64,000 nucleotides of DNA from Myxococcales bacterium. GTDB lineage: Bacteria; Myxococcota; Bradymonadia; UBA7976; UBA1532. The notes under the pieces were generated by a model. It worked only from the letters and a program-made list of their open reading frames with translations, was not told the origin of the DNA and ran no database searches. A program made the position numbers and the translations under genes. Where the stretch lies: NCBI GenBank assembly GCA_020633515.1, contig JACKDM010000021.1, forward strand, positions 1 through 64,000. The letters run 5' to 3'. The stretch's first letter is position 1, and each line of letters starts with the position of its first letter. This document shows positions 47,101 through 52,558 of this stretch, one piece after another.

Positions 47101-48634
47101 GGTCGACACCGATGGCGGCGGTCGGAGTGACTTCGACGAGACTCGGCGCGACGGCACCAACCCGCTCGACCCGCTCGACGACCGGCTCGTCGCACCGCTG
47201 CCGGTGACCCTGGTCGACGGCGCGGGCTACCGGTGGGACGTCGTCGCCGGCGGCGCGATCGCCGATGGCACCGACAATGCCTTCGACAATGCCTTCCGCC
47301 TCGGCGGCGATGTCTTCTTCGACTACGCGGGCGAGGCCCTCCTCGTGGCGGCCGGGCGCGAGCTCGTCCTCGGCCCCCTCCAGATCAACGCGCCCGGTGG
47401 ACCGCTGCGGATCACTCGACGGATCTTCGTGCCCGCCGACGAGGCGTTCGTCAGGTATGTCGACGTCTTCGAGAACCCCGGCGCCGTGCCGCGAGCGCTC
47501 GATGTCGACCTCGCGGTCGACCTCGGCAGTGACGCAACCACTCGCCTCGTCGTCGAGACCACTGACGACGGAAGCATCGACCCGCGAGACGACGCATGGG
47601 TGATCGCGAGCGAGTCCGATCATGCCGTCGCCATGGTCGTCGCCGACGAGCGGGCGCCGCTGCGTCCATTGGCGGCCAGCCTCGGCGGTGATGACGTCTC
47701 CGTGACCTGGCGCCTCCTCGTCCCGGCGCAAGGCCGCGTGGCGCTGCTGCACTACGCGGCGCAGCGCAGCGACATCGAGAGCGCAGCCAGCGCCGCCGAC
47801 CGACTGCTGCGATTGCAAGGCGCAGCGCTCGCCGACCTCGACCCCGCGCTGCGTGCGGTCGTCGTCAATCGAAGCCTCGTCCCCGACACCGACGGGGACG
47901 ATCTGCGAGACGACGAGGAAGCCCTCGCAGGGACGGATCCGGCCGATCCGGACAGCGACGCCGACGGGCTGCGTGATGGCTTCGAGGTGCGATTCGGCTT
48001 CGATCCGCTGTCGCCCGGTGAAGGTGGGGGAGACCCGGACAACGATGAGCTCACGACCCTCGACGAGCAGGCCATCGGCAGCGACCCGACGCTCGCCGAC
48101 ACCGACGGCGACGGCCTCACCGATGGCGCCGAAGCCACCTTGCACGGCACGCTGCCCACCCGCGCCGACACCGACCGCGGCGGCGTCGACGATGGCGCAG
48201 AGATCGCCGCTGGCACCGACCCACTCGACCCTGCCGACGACCGAGGCAACCCCGGCCTCTGCGAGTTCACCGCCAACGCCTTCCTCGTCACCCCGCCCGG
48301 CGGGCGCTATGCCTTCGACACGACCGGAGCGCCCTCGAGCGGCGCGAGCACGTTCTGTGGCGGAGGCGGTGGTCAGGCGGTAGCGGTCGTCGACGTCGTC
48401 GAGCGCGCCGAAGTGTCGATGATCATCATCGACGCCGAGCACGACACCGTCATTGCGTTGCAGGAGGTGTGCGGTGACGACGCCAGCGAGGTCGACTGCA
48501 ACGACGACTTCAACGACGTCCTCTCGGGGCTCGAGCTCATCCTGGAGCCGGGGCGCTACTACCTGATCCTCGATGGCTTCGAAGGCGACGAAGGGCAGGG
48601 CACCCTCGAGGTCACCTACACTGCCCGTCCTTGA
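38156..48634 (+). CDS. Giant secreted modular surface protein (paralogue B)
   Basis: 3492 aa from ATG at 38156 after GGGGGAG (38144-38150); the signal peptide ends CPGAWAQ. It is collinear with paralogue [10 protein letters not shown]-terminus, BIG2, TSP3 (200-315), regulatory-like repeats, beta module ([20 protein letters not shown], about 1018), Ig-like repeats, von Willebrand A fold (2045-2238), IPT (2312-2395), and TSP3 blocks with two beta modules (2396-3364). It lacks A's Cys-rich and VHL-like tail. Instead it ends in a PPC-like domain (3365-3492) of the type repeated in the operon's second gene. The vWA metal-binding Asp-x-Ser-x-Ser is missing (ILLARDTRAGP). Nine copies of the dispersed motif lie inside, and codon usage switches abruptly near 43850. 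It overlaps the transposase gene's end by 19 bases. Confidence 0.9.
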   Translation: MSSCLRVAVVSCLALVVVCPGAWAQTWVGGEQVTLGEGCVVNIANRTARPGAGGAFAIPNVPFEEGVRSRVRAVCNRGGRLVYGASELLDLREDGAPVKVAFDRVPPLPRRLVLHAVNDDPVIVDADARLSVIALAEMGDGRSLFVSPPTAGTRWTSSDPTVATVDAQGIVTPLRRGEVIVRAQLEGISGSLRVRVEIPADRDGDGLPDEWEVQNGLDPDDPGDALLDVDLDGLDAVQEFAAGTSPVVGDADGDGLLDGDEVARGTDARRADSDGDGLLDGEELRVGTDPGVGDTDNDGISDGAELAYGLDPLGFDETTTVMGRAVDGDGVAVAGAVVLVDDRFGGVTNVAGVFEVGGVLAGVDRLDVSVRAVRGGAVLDGKVRVVPVPMGSTDAGVVTLRPARGAVGGTIRGPRGNAVAGARVRVRVGEDERAVNANAAGQYLLQRFDEGPVTVVATDPRTGLRGFASAVLVAGASVTVDVGLTASGTVEGTVFGRGDVPVGPGVPVVLRGPVNRETVTDRFSRFRFDFIALGAYTVEAFDGVGNRGRTGAAITGTNQVVAADVTFLGKGRVRGLVETGGGALVAGAQVALSGSGVFGGSGSAVSDGVGAFVIEDVFVGPFAVTARDPRTGLAAAGEGRVSFEGEDVRVSLTLRAAGQIGGMVRASDEETPVPGAIVTVDPGGRRVVADGAGRFVVEGLPLGRYAVTAQPVGEADRGRVEVDVLEADREVVADVTLRGLGTVEVRVRDAGGAAVANTRVALSGRAGFVQELVGVSGADGVARFEGVIAGGFGVAATEPLSGLSGEVASSVLAGETVGVELRLEGAATVSGRALAADGATPVRGVRVRLVPSEREVWSDAAGRFRFDLVPVAGGPYGLEAFDGTGTRRARVVGVAPVAHGEVVERDLVLIGTGTVVGVARDPEGRPVVGAAVTVDSAVEGAPRRFAATGPDGVFRVVGVPVGRVTVAASLRAGRLAGQRLGEVRADGEVVELDVPMAVDVIPPPGDPAASLGNPRVARLFDGNNLEFAIHQDGSIRNGTGNVFRGDGGLSSGGFLLGVRGEGEAGFAPFVGRGGRLELGGRQVVLPGDGPGGLRITRKVFVPADGYFVRFLEVLENPTDAPVTVDLQVQSHFSFTTEVRDGFTFTDPPQLVTTGSGDGFVLVGAALGAGADRWAMVDDDDDVDPFEAANSPPVVHVFDGDAGGRGADEAAFELDPGARFARLSATWRRVAVQPRSTVVVMHVGVQQLDREGALVAAERLAAGAPELLAGLSVGEVGALLNFGAGAVAALPALDAAVEGRVLEGDGVTLVPGAGVRWQSRHPLFRRVQRVTARADGRYGVVARVGSDRGDNVVVPRVGFDVWGVHPSTELVAPRVGGACGGVGAAVRDVVFGNGAVVGGVVRRADGNVVSSGEVALLDSGLRRAPRVPIAVDGRFVLTGVPAGSFRVQAEVPIPGGTPLLGGAPVVVRAGEALEVPITLAAAGGVGGTVRDGGGNPAVGVAVGVAAGALRRRGETDTGGRYAFFDLPEGVVRVSATETRTGIVSAVDVLIDAAEQATADLALVPLGSVRLVVTDSRGAALVDAPVAVRRAAMGEHFVSAGRTGPGGVLRVFDVPRGAFTVRAQNPRNSEIVAAGDGAVANHGEEVELRLVVPVDEPPQVVVTAPVAGAAVLEGTVVTIRAEAVDDFGVRRVEFYADGVAIGADETAPYAVDYVMPQGDGGAVAVTAVAVDGGQNRTTSAVVSVVRRDDAQLPTVRFTAPFEGAAFIEGTTVDVAVNAADDVAVARVEFLADGAPIGVVAEPPYAVRYAVPVGRPGALTLAAVVVDGAGNRVEAQRVITVVDDAPPVLRVVEVPARVVEGQPVRVVAEVVDEGEVTVDLLAPGGGGAGAVRVVETRTRPPYRFEQTAPSAASVGGIWNLTVRARDTQDQVSQLEIPIEVIVDAPPVVRILAPGVGAAGTEGATVAVTAEAEDELGVAEVRFFVDGVQRAARLAPPFTADLQIPAGDDGAPVAFRVEAVDTGGQVGQAQVEVTRRDDAVPPTGRITSPEAGSTLTVGPSDVMILLARDTRAGPIADIGFGGDGRAAQVAVARALVARFDPATTRIGVADYADAALTRQAITGDFAAVDAAFAAFAARGVAGGPDLGDAVDEALRRLVRAPARRAAAPVVYLFSLGGGALPGAALERAVAAGLVVHTVGFGAVADPVLGQIAAVTGGVYTRLAGPADLTALDRVAQIGAAALVVTVDASDDVAVRRVTSSVTGAGIATEVVDDRAPFNMIVDLPPLAGPTALILGGSVEDFGDVATPLEPVEVTVLPADTAPVIDAVAPTVGAEGDLVVLSGRFFDPAAARNTVRFGGAAGRVIDATKIELVVEVPLGAGDGITVEAEGRRSSPIAFALDNDRDGMTDAEERARGLDPRVADSDGDGIDDGDELAAGTDPGLADTDGDGLRDGFEVAFGFDPTGPDDGGGDPDNDGLINRREQLAATDPRVPDSDGDGLLDGAEIDTHGTDPARADTDGGGVVDGDEVRDDGTDPRLAGDDRAPRATPLVLRDGDGFNWDIADDGHVEQGTFDAFDGALRLRVGGQAFPVGARVTAELGGRQLRIGPAAVAGLQVRRKVYVPADAGFARYAEIIDNPSGAAVAVTVQLTGRLGSDGETRLVASSSADGQTTAADDWWITDDGDAGGGDPPVELTFSGVGARVEPSLARVVGATYTIDLPVVVPASGRVVVLHFARQRPNRAAALADAGALASLSGGALAGLRVDERAGVVNFNAAPDADGDGLSDVDELTSGTDPAAPDTDDDGLLDGFEVRFGFDPLTAGEGGGDPDNDGLTTLREQAAGTNPRRFDSDGDGLGDGAELDLHGTDPLSIDTDLDGLTDGVEIDEAGSDPTAADTDGDGLDDADEFELIGTDPARPDTDGDGMPDGYEFAEGFDPLLAADGVADADLDGLVNRAEFAAGTDPRDADSDDDGLHDGEEVAIGTDPLEVDTDGGGRSDFDETRRDGTNPLDPLDDRLVAPLPVTLVDGAGYRWDVVAGGAIADGTDNAFDNAFRLGGDVFFDYAGEALLVAAGRELVLGPLQINAPGGPLRITRRIFVPADEAFVRYVDVFENPGAVPRALDVDLAVDLGSDATTRLVVETTDDGSIDPRDDAWVIASESDHAVAMVVADERAPLRPLAASLGGDDVSVTWRLLVPAQGRVALLHYAAQRSDIESAASAADRLLRLQGAALADLDPALRAVVVNRSLVPDTDGDDLRDDEEALAGTDPADPDSDADGLRDGFEVRFGFDPLSPGEGGGDPDNDELTTLDEQAIGSDPTLADTDGDGLTDGAEATLHGTLPTRADTDRGGVDDGAEIAAGTDPLDPADDRGNPGLCEFTANAFLVTPPGGRYAFDTTGAPSSGASTFCGGGGGQAVAVVDVVERAEVSMIIIDAEHDTVIALQEVCGDDASEVDCNDDFNDVLSGLELILEPGRYYLILDGFEGDEGQGTLEVTYTARP
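38583..38605 (-). repeat. Dispersed motif copy, read LFVSPPT
   Basis: Reverse complement contains GGTTGGTGGAGACACG then AACAACG. Paralogue A has [10 protein letters not shown] where B has RSLFVSPPTA; the flanks and the length are the same. Confidence 0.65.
39026..39048 (+). repeat. Dispersed motif copy in a TSP3 loop
   Basis: GGTGTGGGAGACACG then GACAACG encodes GVGDTDNDG; paralogue A has GVADSDGDG at the same place, with no length change. Confidence 0.65.
40093..40114 (-). repeat. Dispersed motif copy, read DVRVSLT
   Basis: The reverse complement is GGTGAGGGAGACCCG then AACATCC. Codons here (ctc acc ttg cgc) differ from the G-ended context. Paralogue A reads ARVTVTLRG against B VRVSLTLRA, with equal length. 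Confidence 0.65.
42739..42761 (-). repeat. Dispersed motif copy, read VVRVSAT
   Basis: The reverse complement is GGTGGCGGAGACCCG then TACAACG. It encodes VVRVSATETRTG, where paralogue A has [12 protein letters not shown]. Confidence 0.65.
43822..43843 (+). repeat. Dispersed motif copy at codon-usage breakpoint
   Basis: GGTGGTGGAGACGCG then TACACGG encodes RVVETRTRPP. Upstream codons are almost all G-ended; within about 20 bases downstream they become C-ended for the rest of the gene. Confidence 0.7.
45545..45566 (+). repeat. Dispersed motif copy in a TSP3 loop
   Basis: GGTGGTGGAGACCCG then GACAACG encodes GGGDPDNDG; paralogue A has GRADPDRDG. Confidence 0.7.
46610..46631 (+). repeat. Dispersed motif copy in a TSP3 loop
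   Basis: GGTGGGGGAGACCCG then GACAACG encodes GGGDPDNDGLTTL; paralogue A has [13 protein letters not shown]. Confidence 0.7.
48023..48044 (+). repeat. Dispersed motif copy in a TSP3 loop
   Basis: GGTGGGGGAGACCCG then GACAACG encodes GGGDPDNDELTTL, the third such loop in this protein. Confidence 0.7.
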
Positions 48635-49599
48635 GGGCCACCGGAAGCCTGCCCCGACGCCCACGGCCCGAACCGCCGGCATGGCAATCGACCCGGGTCC
48701 CACCCACCCATGGGGAAGCAGAACGCTTCACCGTGCACCATCGCTTGCCATGCCTCACGATACGCCTCGACGAAGTGTCCCAGCGCTTCGCCAAAGCGCC
48801 GCCGGAGCGGCTCCCCCGATGCGAAGACCCTCTTCGCCGCCCGTGTCACTGGCGTGGTTCGTGGTCGCCCGAAAGGATTGAGCCGGCGCAGGCGCTCGAC
48901 AGCAGGCAGCCGCACACGCTCTCGCCGTTGCCGCTCACGCGTCTCTTCTTCGATCGCTGCCTCGAGGCCCGAGAACCAGGCTCGACGGGCTTCGATGGTC
49001 TCGCCGGCGAGAAAGGGTGGGGGGTCGAGTTCGAGCACGACCGATTGGCTGAACGCTTCCTCCTCGACTCTCCGACTGCGCGCGGCCGACCGCTGCCGCG
49101 CGCGATCCACCCACCGCCCGATCAGGGCCTTGCCGCGACACAAGGCATCGATGCATTGAACCCCCGGCCAGTCACGGGGCCGCGCCGTCAAATCGTCCTT
49201 CGTCGCCTGATCGAACAGGTAGCGGTAACGCGCCCTCAAGGCATCGTCGTCGAGGATCTGCGCGATGTGTGGCGGCCGCGCGAAGACATGCCCTTCGCCG
49301 CCGTAGAGCCGCCGGGCAAGGCGGGCGAGCCCGCTGTGTACGTCGCGGAGGAAGGCAGAGAGCGTCTCGTGGTCGGGAACCGAGAGCAGCGCGTGCACAT
49401 GATTGGATGCGATGTGCAAGCAAAGGACCCCGACCGCGTAACGTGCGCGGGCGCGGGCATAGATCGCGGTAGCGGCCTCGGTGAAGGCTCGCGTCGGCGC
49501 GAGGAGGTAGCGTCGGCTGATGGTGCGAATGCTCACCTCGAGGATGGCAGGGCCGCGATCGAGCTGGAGGAAGCGGGGCGGAGGAGGCATGACGGGCAT
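48616..49599 (-). CDS. REP-associated-type tyrosine (HUH/Y1) transposase
   Basis: 327 aa from ATG at 49599 (a second ATG at 49590 is possible; neither has a strong ribosome site). The N-terminal half matches the Y1_Tnp/TnpA-REP fold: HIASNHVHALLSVPDHETLS holds the HUH metal-binding pair (HVH). After it come FLRDVHSGLARLARRLYGG, GHVFARPPHIAQILDDDAL, and YRYLFDQATKDDL with the likely catalytic tyrosine region, followed by RDWPGVQCIDALCRG. The C-terminal half is basic and helical. Such proteins act on short palindromic repeats and usually occur as single chromosomal genes without terminal inverted repeats. The 3' end overlaps paralogue B by 19 bases (convergent). A nested palindrome lies ~100 bases upstream of its start. 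Confidence 0.85.
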   Translation of the reverse strand: MPVMPPPPRFLQLDRGPAILEVSIRTISRRYLLAPTRAFTEAATAIYARARARYAVGVLCLHIASNHVHALLSVPDHETLSAFLRDVHSGLARLARRLYGGEGHVFARPPHIAQILDDDALRARYRYLFDQATKDDLTARPRDWPGVQCIDALCRGKALIGRWVDRARQRSAARSRRVEEEAFSQSVVLELDPPPFLAGETIEARRAWFSGLEAAIEEETRERQRRERVRLPAVERLRRLNPFGRPRTTPVTRAAKRVFASGEPLRRRFGEALGHFVEAYREAWQAMVHGEAFCFPMGGWDPGRLPCRRFGPWASGQASGGPQGRAV

Positions 49600-49695
49600 C
49601 CGGGCTCATGGCGTCGCGGGTCATGAACGGCAAGTTGAATGCCAGGTACTCATCCCTTTCAGGACGGGCGCTTACAGCAGCGGCGGTCGAGGTCG

Positions 49696-49735
49696 AGTGT
49701 CCAGGTCGTCCAGAATCTGGAATCGACTGGACACT
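49696..49735. repeat. Nested palindrome upstream of transposase gene
   Basis: Outer arms AGTGTCCAG (49696-49704) and CTGGACACT (49727-49735) enclose an inner palindrome TCCAGAATCTGGA (49709-49721). Both stems are perfect. It lies between the divergent transposase (-) and propeller lipoprotein (+) genes, and could be a REP-like element recognised by the transposase or an operator or attenuator. Confidence 0.6.
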
Positions 49736-49819
49736 TCCGGTCCGCGTAATGGCCCCCTTGTTTCGCTCCGACCGGCCGCGCTAGTGGATGGCGGAGCGAT
49801 CAATCGTCGAGAGCCCCCA

Positions 49820-52555
49820 ATGCGACGTCTTCTGCTGGCAATGTTGACCGTGCTCCACCTCGTCGCCTGCGAAGGGGAGACCCGCACATCGGGGGACGCG
49901 GGCGGCTCGGTGACCGATTCTTCAGTACCCCCGGGCCCCGTCGGCAGCGGCCTCGCGCGTGTTCCCGGCGATGTCGAACCGCTCTTCCTCGGCGTCTGGA
50001 GCGCTTCACCCGATGACGTCTGGTTCGCCGGAGGCAGCCGCGGCGCCCTCGGCGGGGTCCTCGCGCGCTTCGACGGCCAGCGGATCGCCCGCGAGTCGAT
50101 CCCCCTTGGTCCGACGCTCTGGTGGATCTGGGGCGCCGATCCGCGTCACATCTGGGCGTGCGGGCAGGGCGGTCGCATCCTCTCGTGGCGTGATCGTGCG
50201 TGGCGCGAGGAGCCGACCGGCCTCCCCAGCAACGCGGTCCTGTGGGGACTTTGGGGTTCGAGCCGCACCGACCTTTGGGCGGTCGGGGGTTCACAGATGC
50301 CCGGCGGCGTCAAGGGCGTCGTCCTGCGTTCGCAGGGCGACGGCGTCTGGCGGCGCTTCGAAGACGCGGCACTCCCCGATGATCGCAACCTCTACAAGGT
50401 CTGGGGCACCACCGCCGACGACGTCCACATCGTGGGCGAGGGGGGCATCGCGCTGCGCTGGGACGGCGTCCGCATGCGGGTGGTGGAGACCCGAACAACC
50501 GACCTCATCTTCACCATCCACGGCCGCCCGGACGGTCCCATCCTCGCCGTCGGCGGCGTCCAGACCGGCCTCGTCCGCCGTTTCGACGGCCTCGGGTGGG
50601 TGGAAGACGGCGCCCCGGACGGTCTCCCGCCGCTCAACGGCGTCTTCGTCCGCGCGGACGGACACGCCCTCGCCACCGGCGCGCGTGGCGTCGTCGCCCA
50701 CCGCGCCCCTGACGGCACATGGGCTCGCCTCGATGTCGCACGCGAAGGCGGCTTCGACACCGACACCCTGCACGCCATCACCATCGGGGGGGACACCTGG
50801 GCTGTCGGCGGCGACTTCGCCACCGCGAGCCGCGGCACGATCGTGACCGACCGCCGTCCGCTGCCGCCGATCGACCTCACACCCGTCGCGCCGCCCCTCG
50901 ATGTCGGGGTCTCCCCCACCGATGCGGGGCTCGATGTCGGGGTCTCCCCCACCGACGCAGAGCCCGATGTCGGCGTCTCCCCCACCGACGCAGGGCCCGA
51001 CTCCGCCCCCCCCGATGCTCTCCTCGCCGACACCGGCCTCGACGCCCAGAGCGACCTCGACCTCGCCCTCGACGCCACCACCGACCCCCTCACCGATCTC
51101 GGCCCCGACGCCACCCATCCCGAGCCCGACCTCGCCCCCGACCTCCCCTTCGCCCGTTGCAGCGACGGCATCCTCCAGCCCCTCGAAGACTGCGACGACG
51201 GCAACCTCCTCCCCGGCGACGGCTGCGACGCCCGCTGCCGCTTCGAATGCGGCAACGGCCGCCTCGACGGCGACGAACAGTGCGACGACGGCAACCGCCG
51301 CGCCGATGACGGCTGCGGCCCCAACTGCGGCCGCGAGTGCGGCGATGGCGACCTCGACGGCGCCGAAGAGTGCGACGACGGCAACAGCGACCGCGGCGAC
51401 GGCTGCGACCCCCTCTGCCGCTTCGAATGCGGCAACGGCGCCCTGGAAGCCGACGAAGCCTGTGACGACGGCGATCGCGACCCCGGCGACGGCTGCGACG
51501 CCGACTGCCAGCTCGAGTGCGGCAACGAACGGCTCGACGGCGCCGAAGAATGCGACGACGGCAACCGCCTCCCCGGCGACGGCTGCCGGGCCGACTGCCG
51601 CCTCGAATGCGGCGACGGCGCTCGCACCCTCGGCGAAGCCTGCGACGACGGCAACCGCCTCCCCGGCGACGGCTGCGACCCCGACTGCCGGATCGAATGC
51701 GGCAACGGTCGCCTCGACGGCGCCGAGACCTGCGACGACGGCAACCGCGCGGCGGGTGATGGCTGCGATGGCAACTGCCGGTTCGAATGCGGCAACAATC
51801 GCATCGACGGCCCCGAGACCTGCGATGATGGCAACCGCGCCGCCGGTGATGGCTGCGACGCCACCTGCCGCCTCGAGTGCGGCAACGGCCGGATCGACGG
51901 CGCCGAGACCTGCGACGATGGCAACCGCGTCGGGGGCGACGGCTGCGGCGTCGACTGCCGCTTCGAGTGCGGCAACGGCCGCCTCGACGGGGCCGAGACG
52001 TGCGACGACGGCAACCGCGTCGCCGGCGATGGCTGCGACGCGAGCTGTCGCAGCGAGTGCGGCAACGGCCGCCGCGATGGTGGCGAAGAGTGCGATGATG
52101 GCAACCGCTTCCCCGGCGATGGCTGCGATCCCGACTGTCGCAGCGAGTGCGGCAACGACCGCCTCGACGGCGACGAGGAGTGCGACGATGGCAATACCGT
52201 CCCGGGTGATGGCTGCGCGCCCGACTGCACCAGCGAGTGCGGCAACGGCTTCATCGACGGCGGCGAACAGTGCGACGACCAGAACCGCGTCAACGGCGAT
52301 GGCTGCTCAGCGGACTGTCGACGCGAGCCCGCCCCCGGCCCGGGTGAGGACTGCCGTGGCTTCCTCTGCGCCGACGGCCTCGAGTGCTGGGGGATCGCGC
52401 AGGCGAGCTTCCGCAACGTCTGCACCCATCCGTGCGTGACGAACGCCGACTGCGGTGACTTCGCCGAAGCAACCTGCTGTCAGCCGCCCGGGCCGCAGGT
52501 CATCGACACCTACTGCGTGCCTCGCCGCCTGCTCCGCAACCCCTGCCCGCTGTGA
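49820..52555 (+). CDS. Beta-propeller/DUF4215 repeat lipoprotein
   Basis: 911 aa from ATG at 49820 (ribosome site weak), starting a lipobox signal MRRLLLAMLTVLHLVAC. Residues about 45-345 are repeats of the type GVWSASPDDVWFAGG, IWGADPRHIWACGQ, LWGSSRTDLWAVGG, VWGTTADDVHIVGE, as in bacterial propellers of the Ycf48/BNR kind. An acidic linker (DVGVSPTDA three times, then LDAQSDLDLALDATTD) leads to thirteen 30-residue DUF4215 repeats (446-835; CDDGNRVAGDGCDASC). The last ~75 residues are Cys-rich (ECWGIAQASFRNVCTHPC). Dispersed motif copies occur at 49871, 50479 and 50899-50986. It is probably an outer-membrane surface protein; ligand unknown. Confidence 0.88.
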   Translation: MRRLLLAMLTVLHLVACEGETRTSGDAGGSVTDSSVPPGPVGSGLARVPGDVEPLFLGVWSASPDDVWFAGGSRGALGGVLARFDGQRIARESIPLGPTLWWIWGADPRHIWACGQGGRILSWRDRAWREEPTGLPSNAVLWGLWGSSRTDLWAVGGSQMPGGVKGVVLRSQGDGVWRRFEDAALPDDRNLYKVWGTTADDVHIVGEGGIALRWDGVRMRVVETRTTDLIFTIHGRPDGPILAVGGVQTGLVRRFDGLGWVEDGAPDGLPPLNGVFVRADGHALATGARGVVAHRAPDGTWARLDVAREGGFDTDTLHAITIGGDTWAVGGDFATASRGTIVTDRRPLPPIDLTPVAPPLDVGVSPTDAGLDVGVSPTDAEPDVGVSPTDAGPDSAPPDALLADTGLDAQSDLDLALDATTDPLTDLGPDATHPEPDLAPDLPFARCSDGILQPLEDCDDGNLLPGDGCDARCRFECGNGRLDGDEQCDDGNRRADDGCGPNCGRECGDGDLDGAEECDDGNSDRGDGCDPLCRFECGNGALEADEACDDGDRDPGDGCDADCQLECGNERLDGAEECDDGNRLPGDGCRADCRLECGDGARTLGEACDDGNRLPGDGCDPDCRIECGNGRLDGAETCDDGNRAAGDGCDGNCRFECGNNRIDGPETCDDGNRAAGDGCDATCRLECGNGRIDGAETCDDGNRVGGDGCGVDCRFECGNGRLDGAETCDDGNRVAGDGCDASCRSECGNGRRDGGEECDDGNRFPGDGCDPDCRSECGNDRLDGDEECDDGNTVPGDGCAPDCTSECGNGFIDGGEQCDDQNRVNGDGCSADCRREPAPGPGEDCRGFLCADGLECWGIAQASFRNVCTHPCVTNADCGDFAEATCCQPPGPQVIDTYCVPRRLLRNPCPL
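49871..49892 (+). repeat. Dispersed motif copy next to the lipobox
   Basis: Partial match: GAAGGGGAGACCCG then CACATCGGG encodes GETRTSGD, just after the lipoprotein cysteine. Confidence 0.5.
50479..50500 (+). repeat. Dispersed motif copy, read VVETRTT
   Basis: GGTGGTGGAGACCCG then AACAACC encodes MRVVETRTTD between two propeller blades. Confidence 0.65.
50899..50986 (-). repeat. Triple 33-bp array of the dispersed motif
   Basis: Three copies of the reverse motif (CGATGTCGGGGTCTCCCCCA then CC and one variant), spaced exactly 33 bases, encode (DVGVSPTDAxx)3, the linker between the propeller and the acidic stretch. Confidence 0.75.
51158..52327 (+). repeat. Thirteen 90-bp DUF4215 coding repeats
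   Basis: Each unit encodes 30 residues of the form C-G-N-G-x-x-D-G-x-E-x-C-D-D-G-N then GDGC and a last Cys. DNA identity between middle units is high, suggesting recent tandem duplication. Confidence 0.85.
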
Positions 52556-52558
52556 GGA

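Noticed and set aside
48616..49599. Insertion sequence with terminal inverted repeats
   Set aside because: The 3' end overlaps the giant gene by 19 bases with no target duplication or matching ends, as expected for REP-associated transposases rather than an IS.
13490..52555. Dispersed motif as a diversity-generating retroelement variable repeat
   Set aside because: No reverse transcriptase or template repeat is visible, and the variable positions are not biased to adenine sites.
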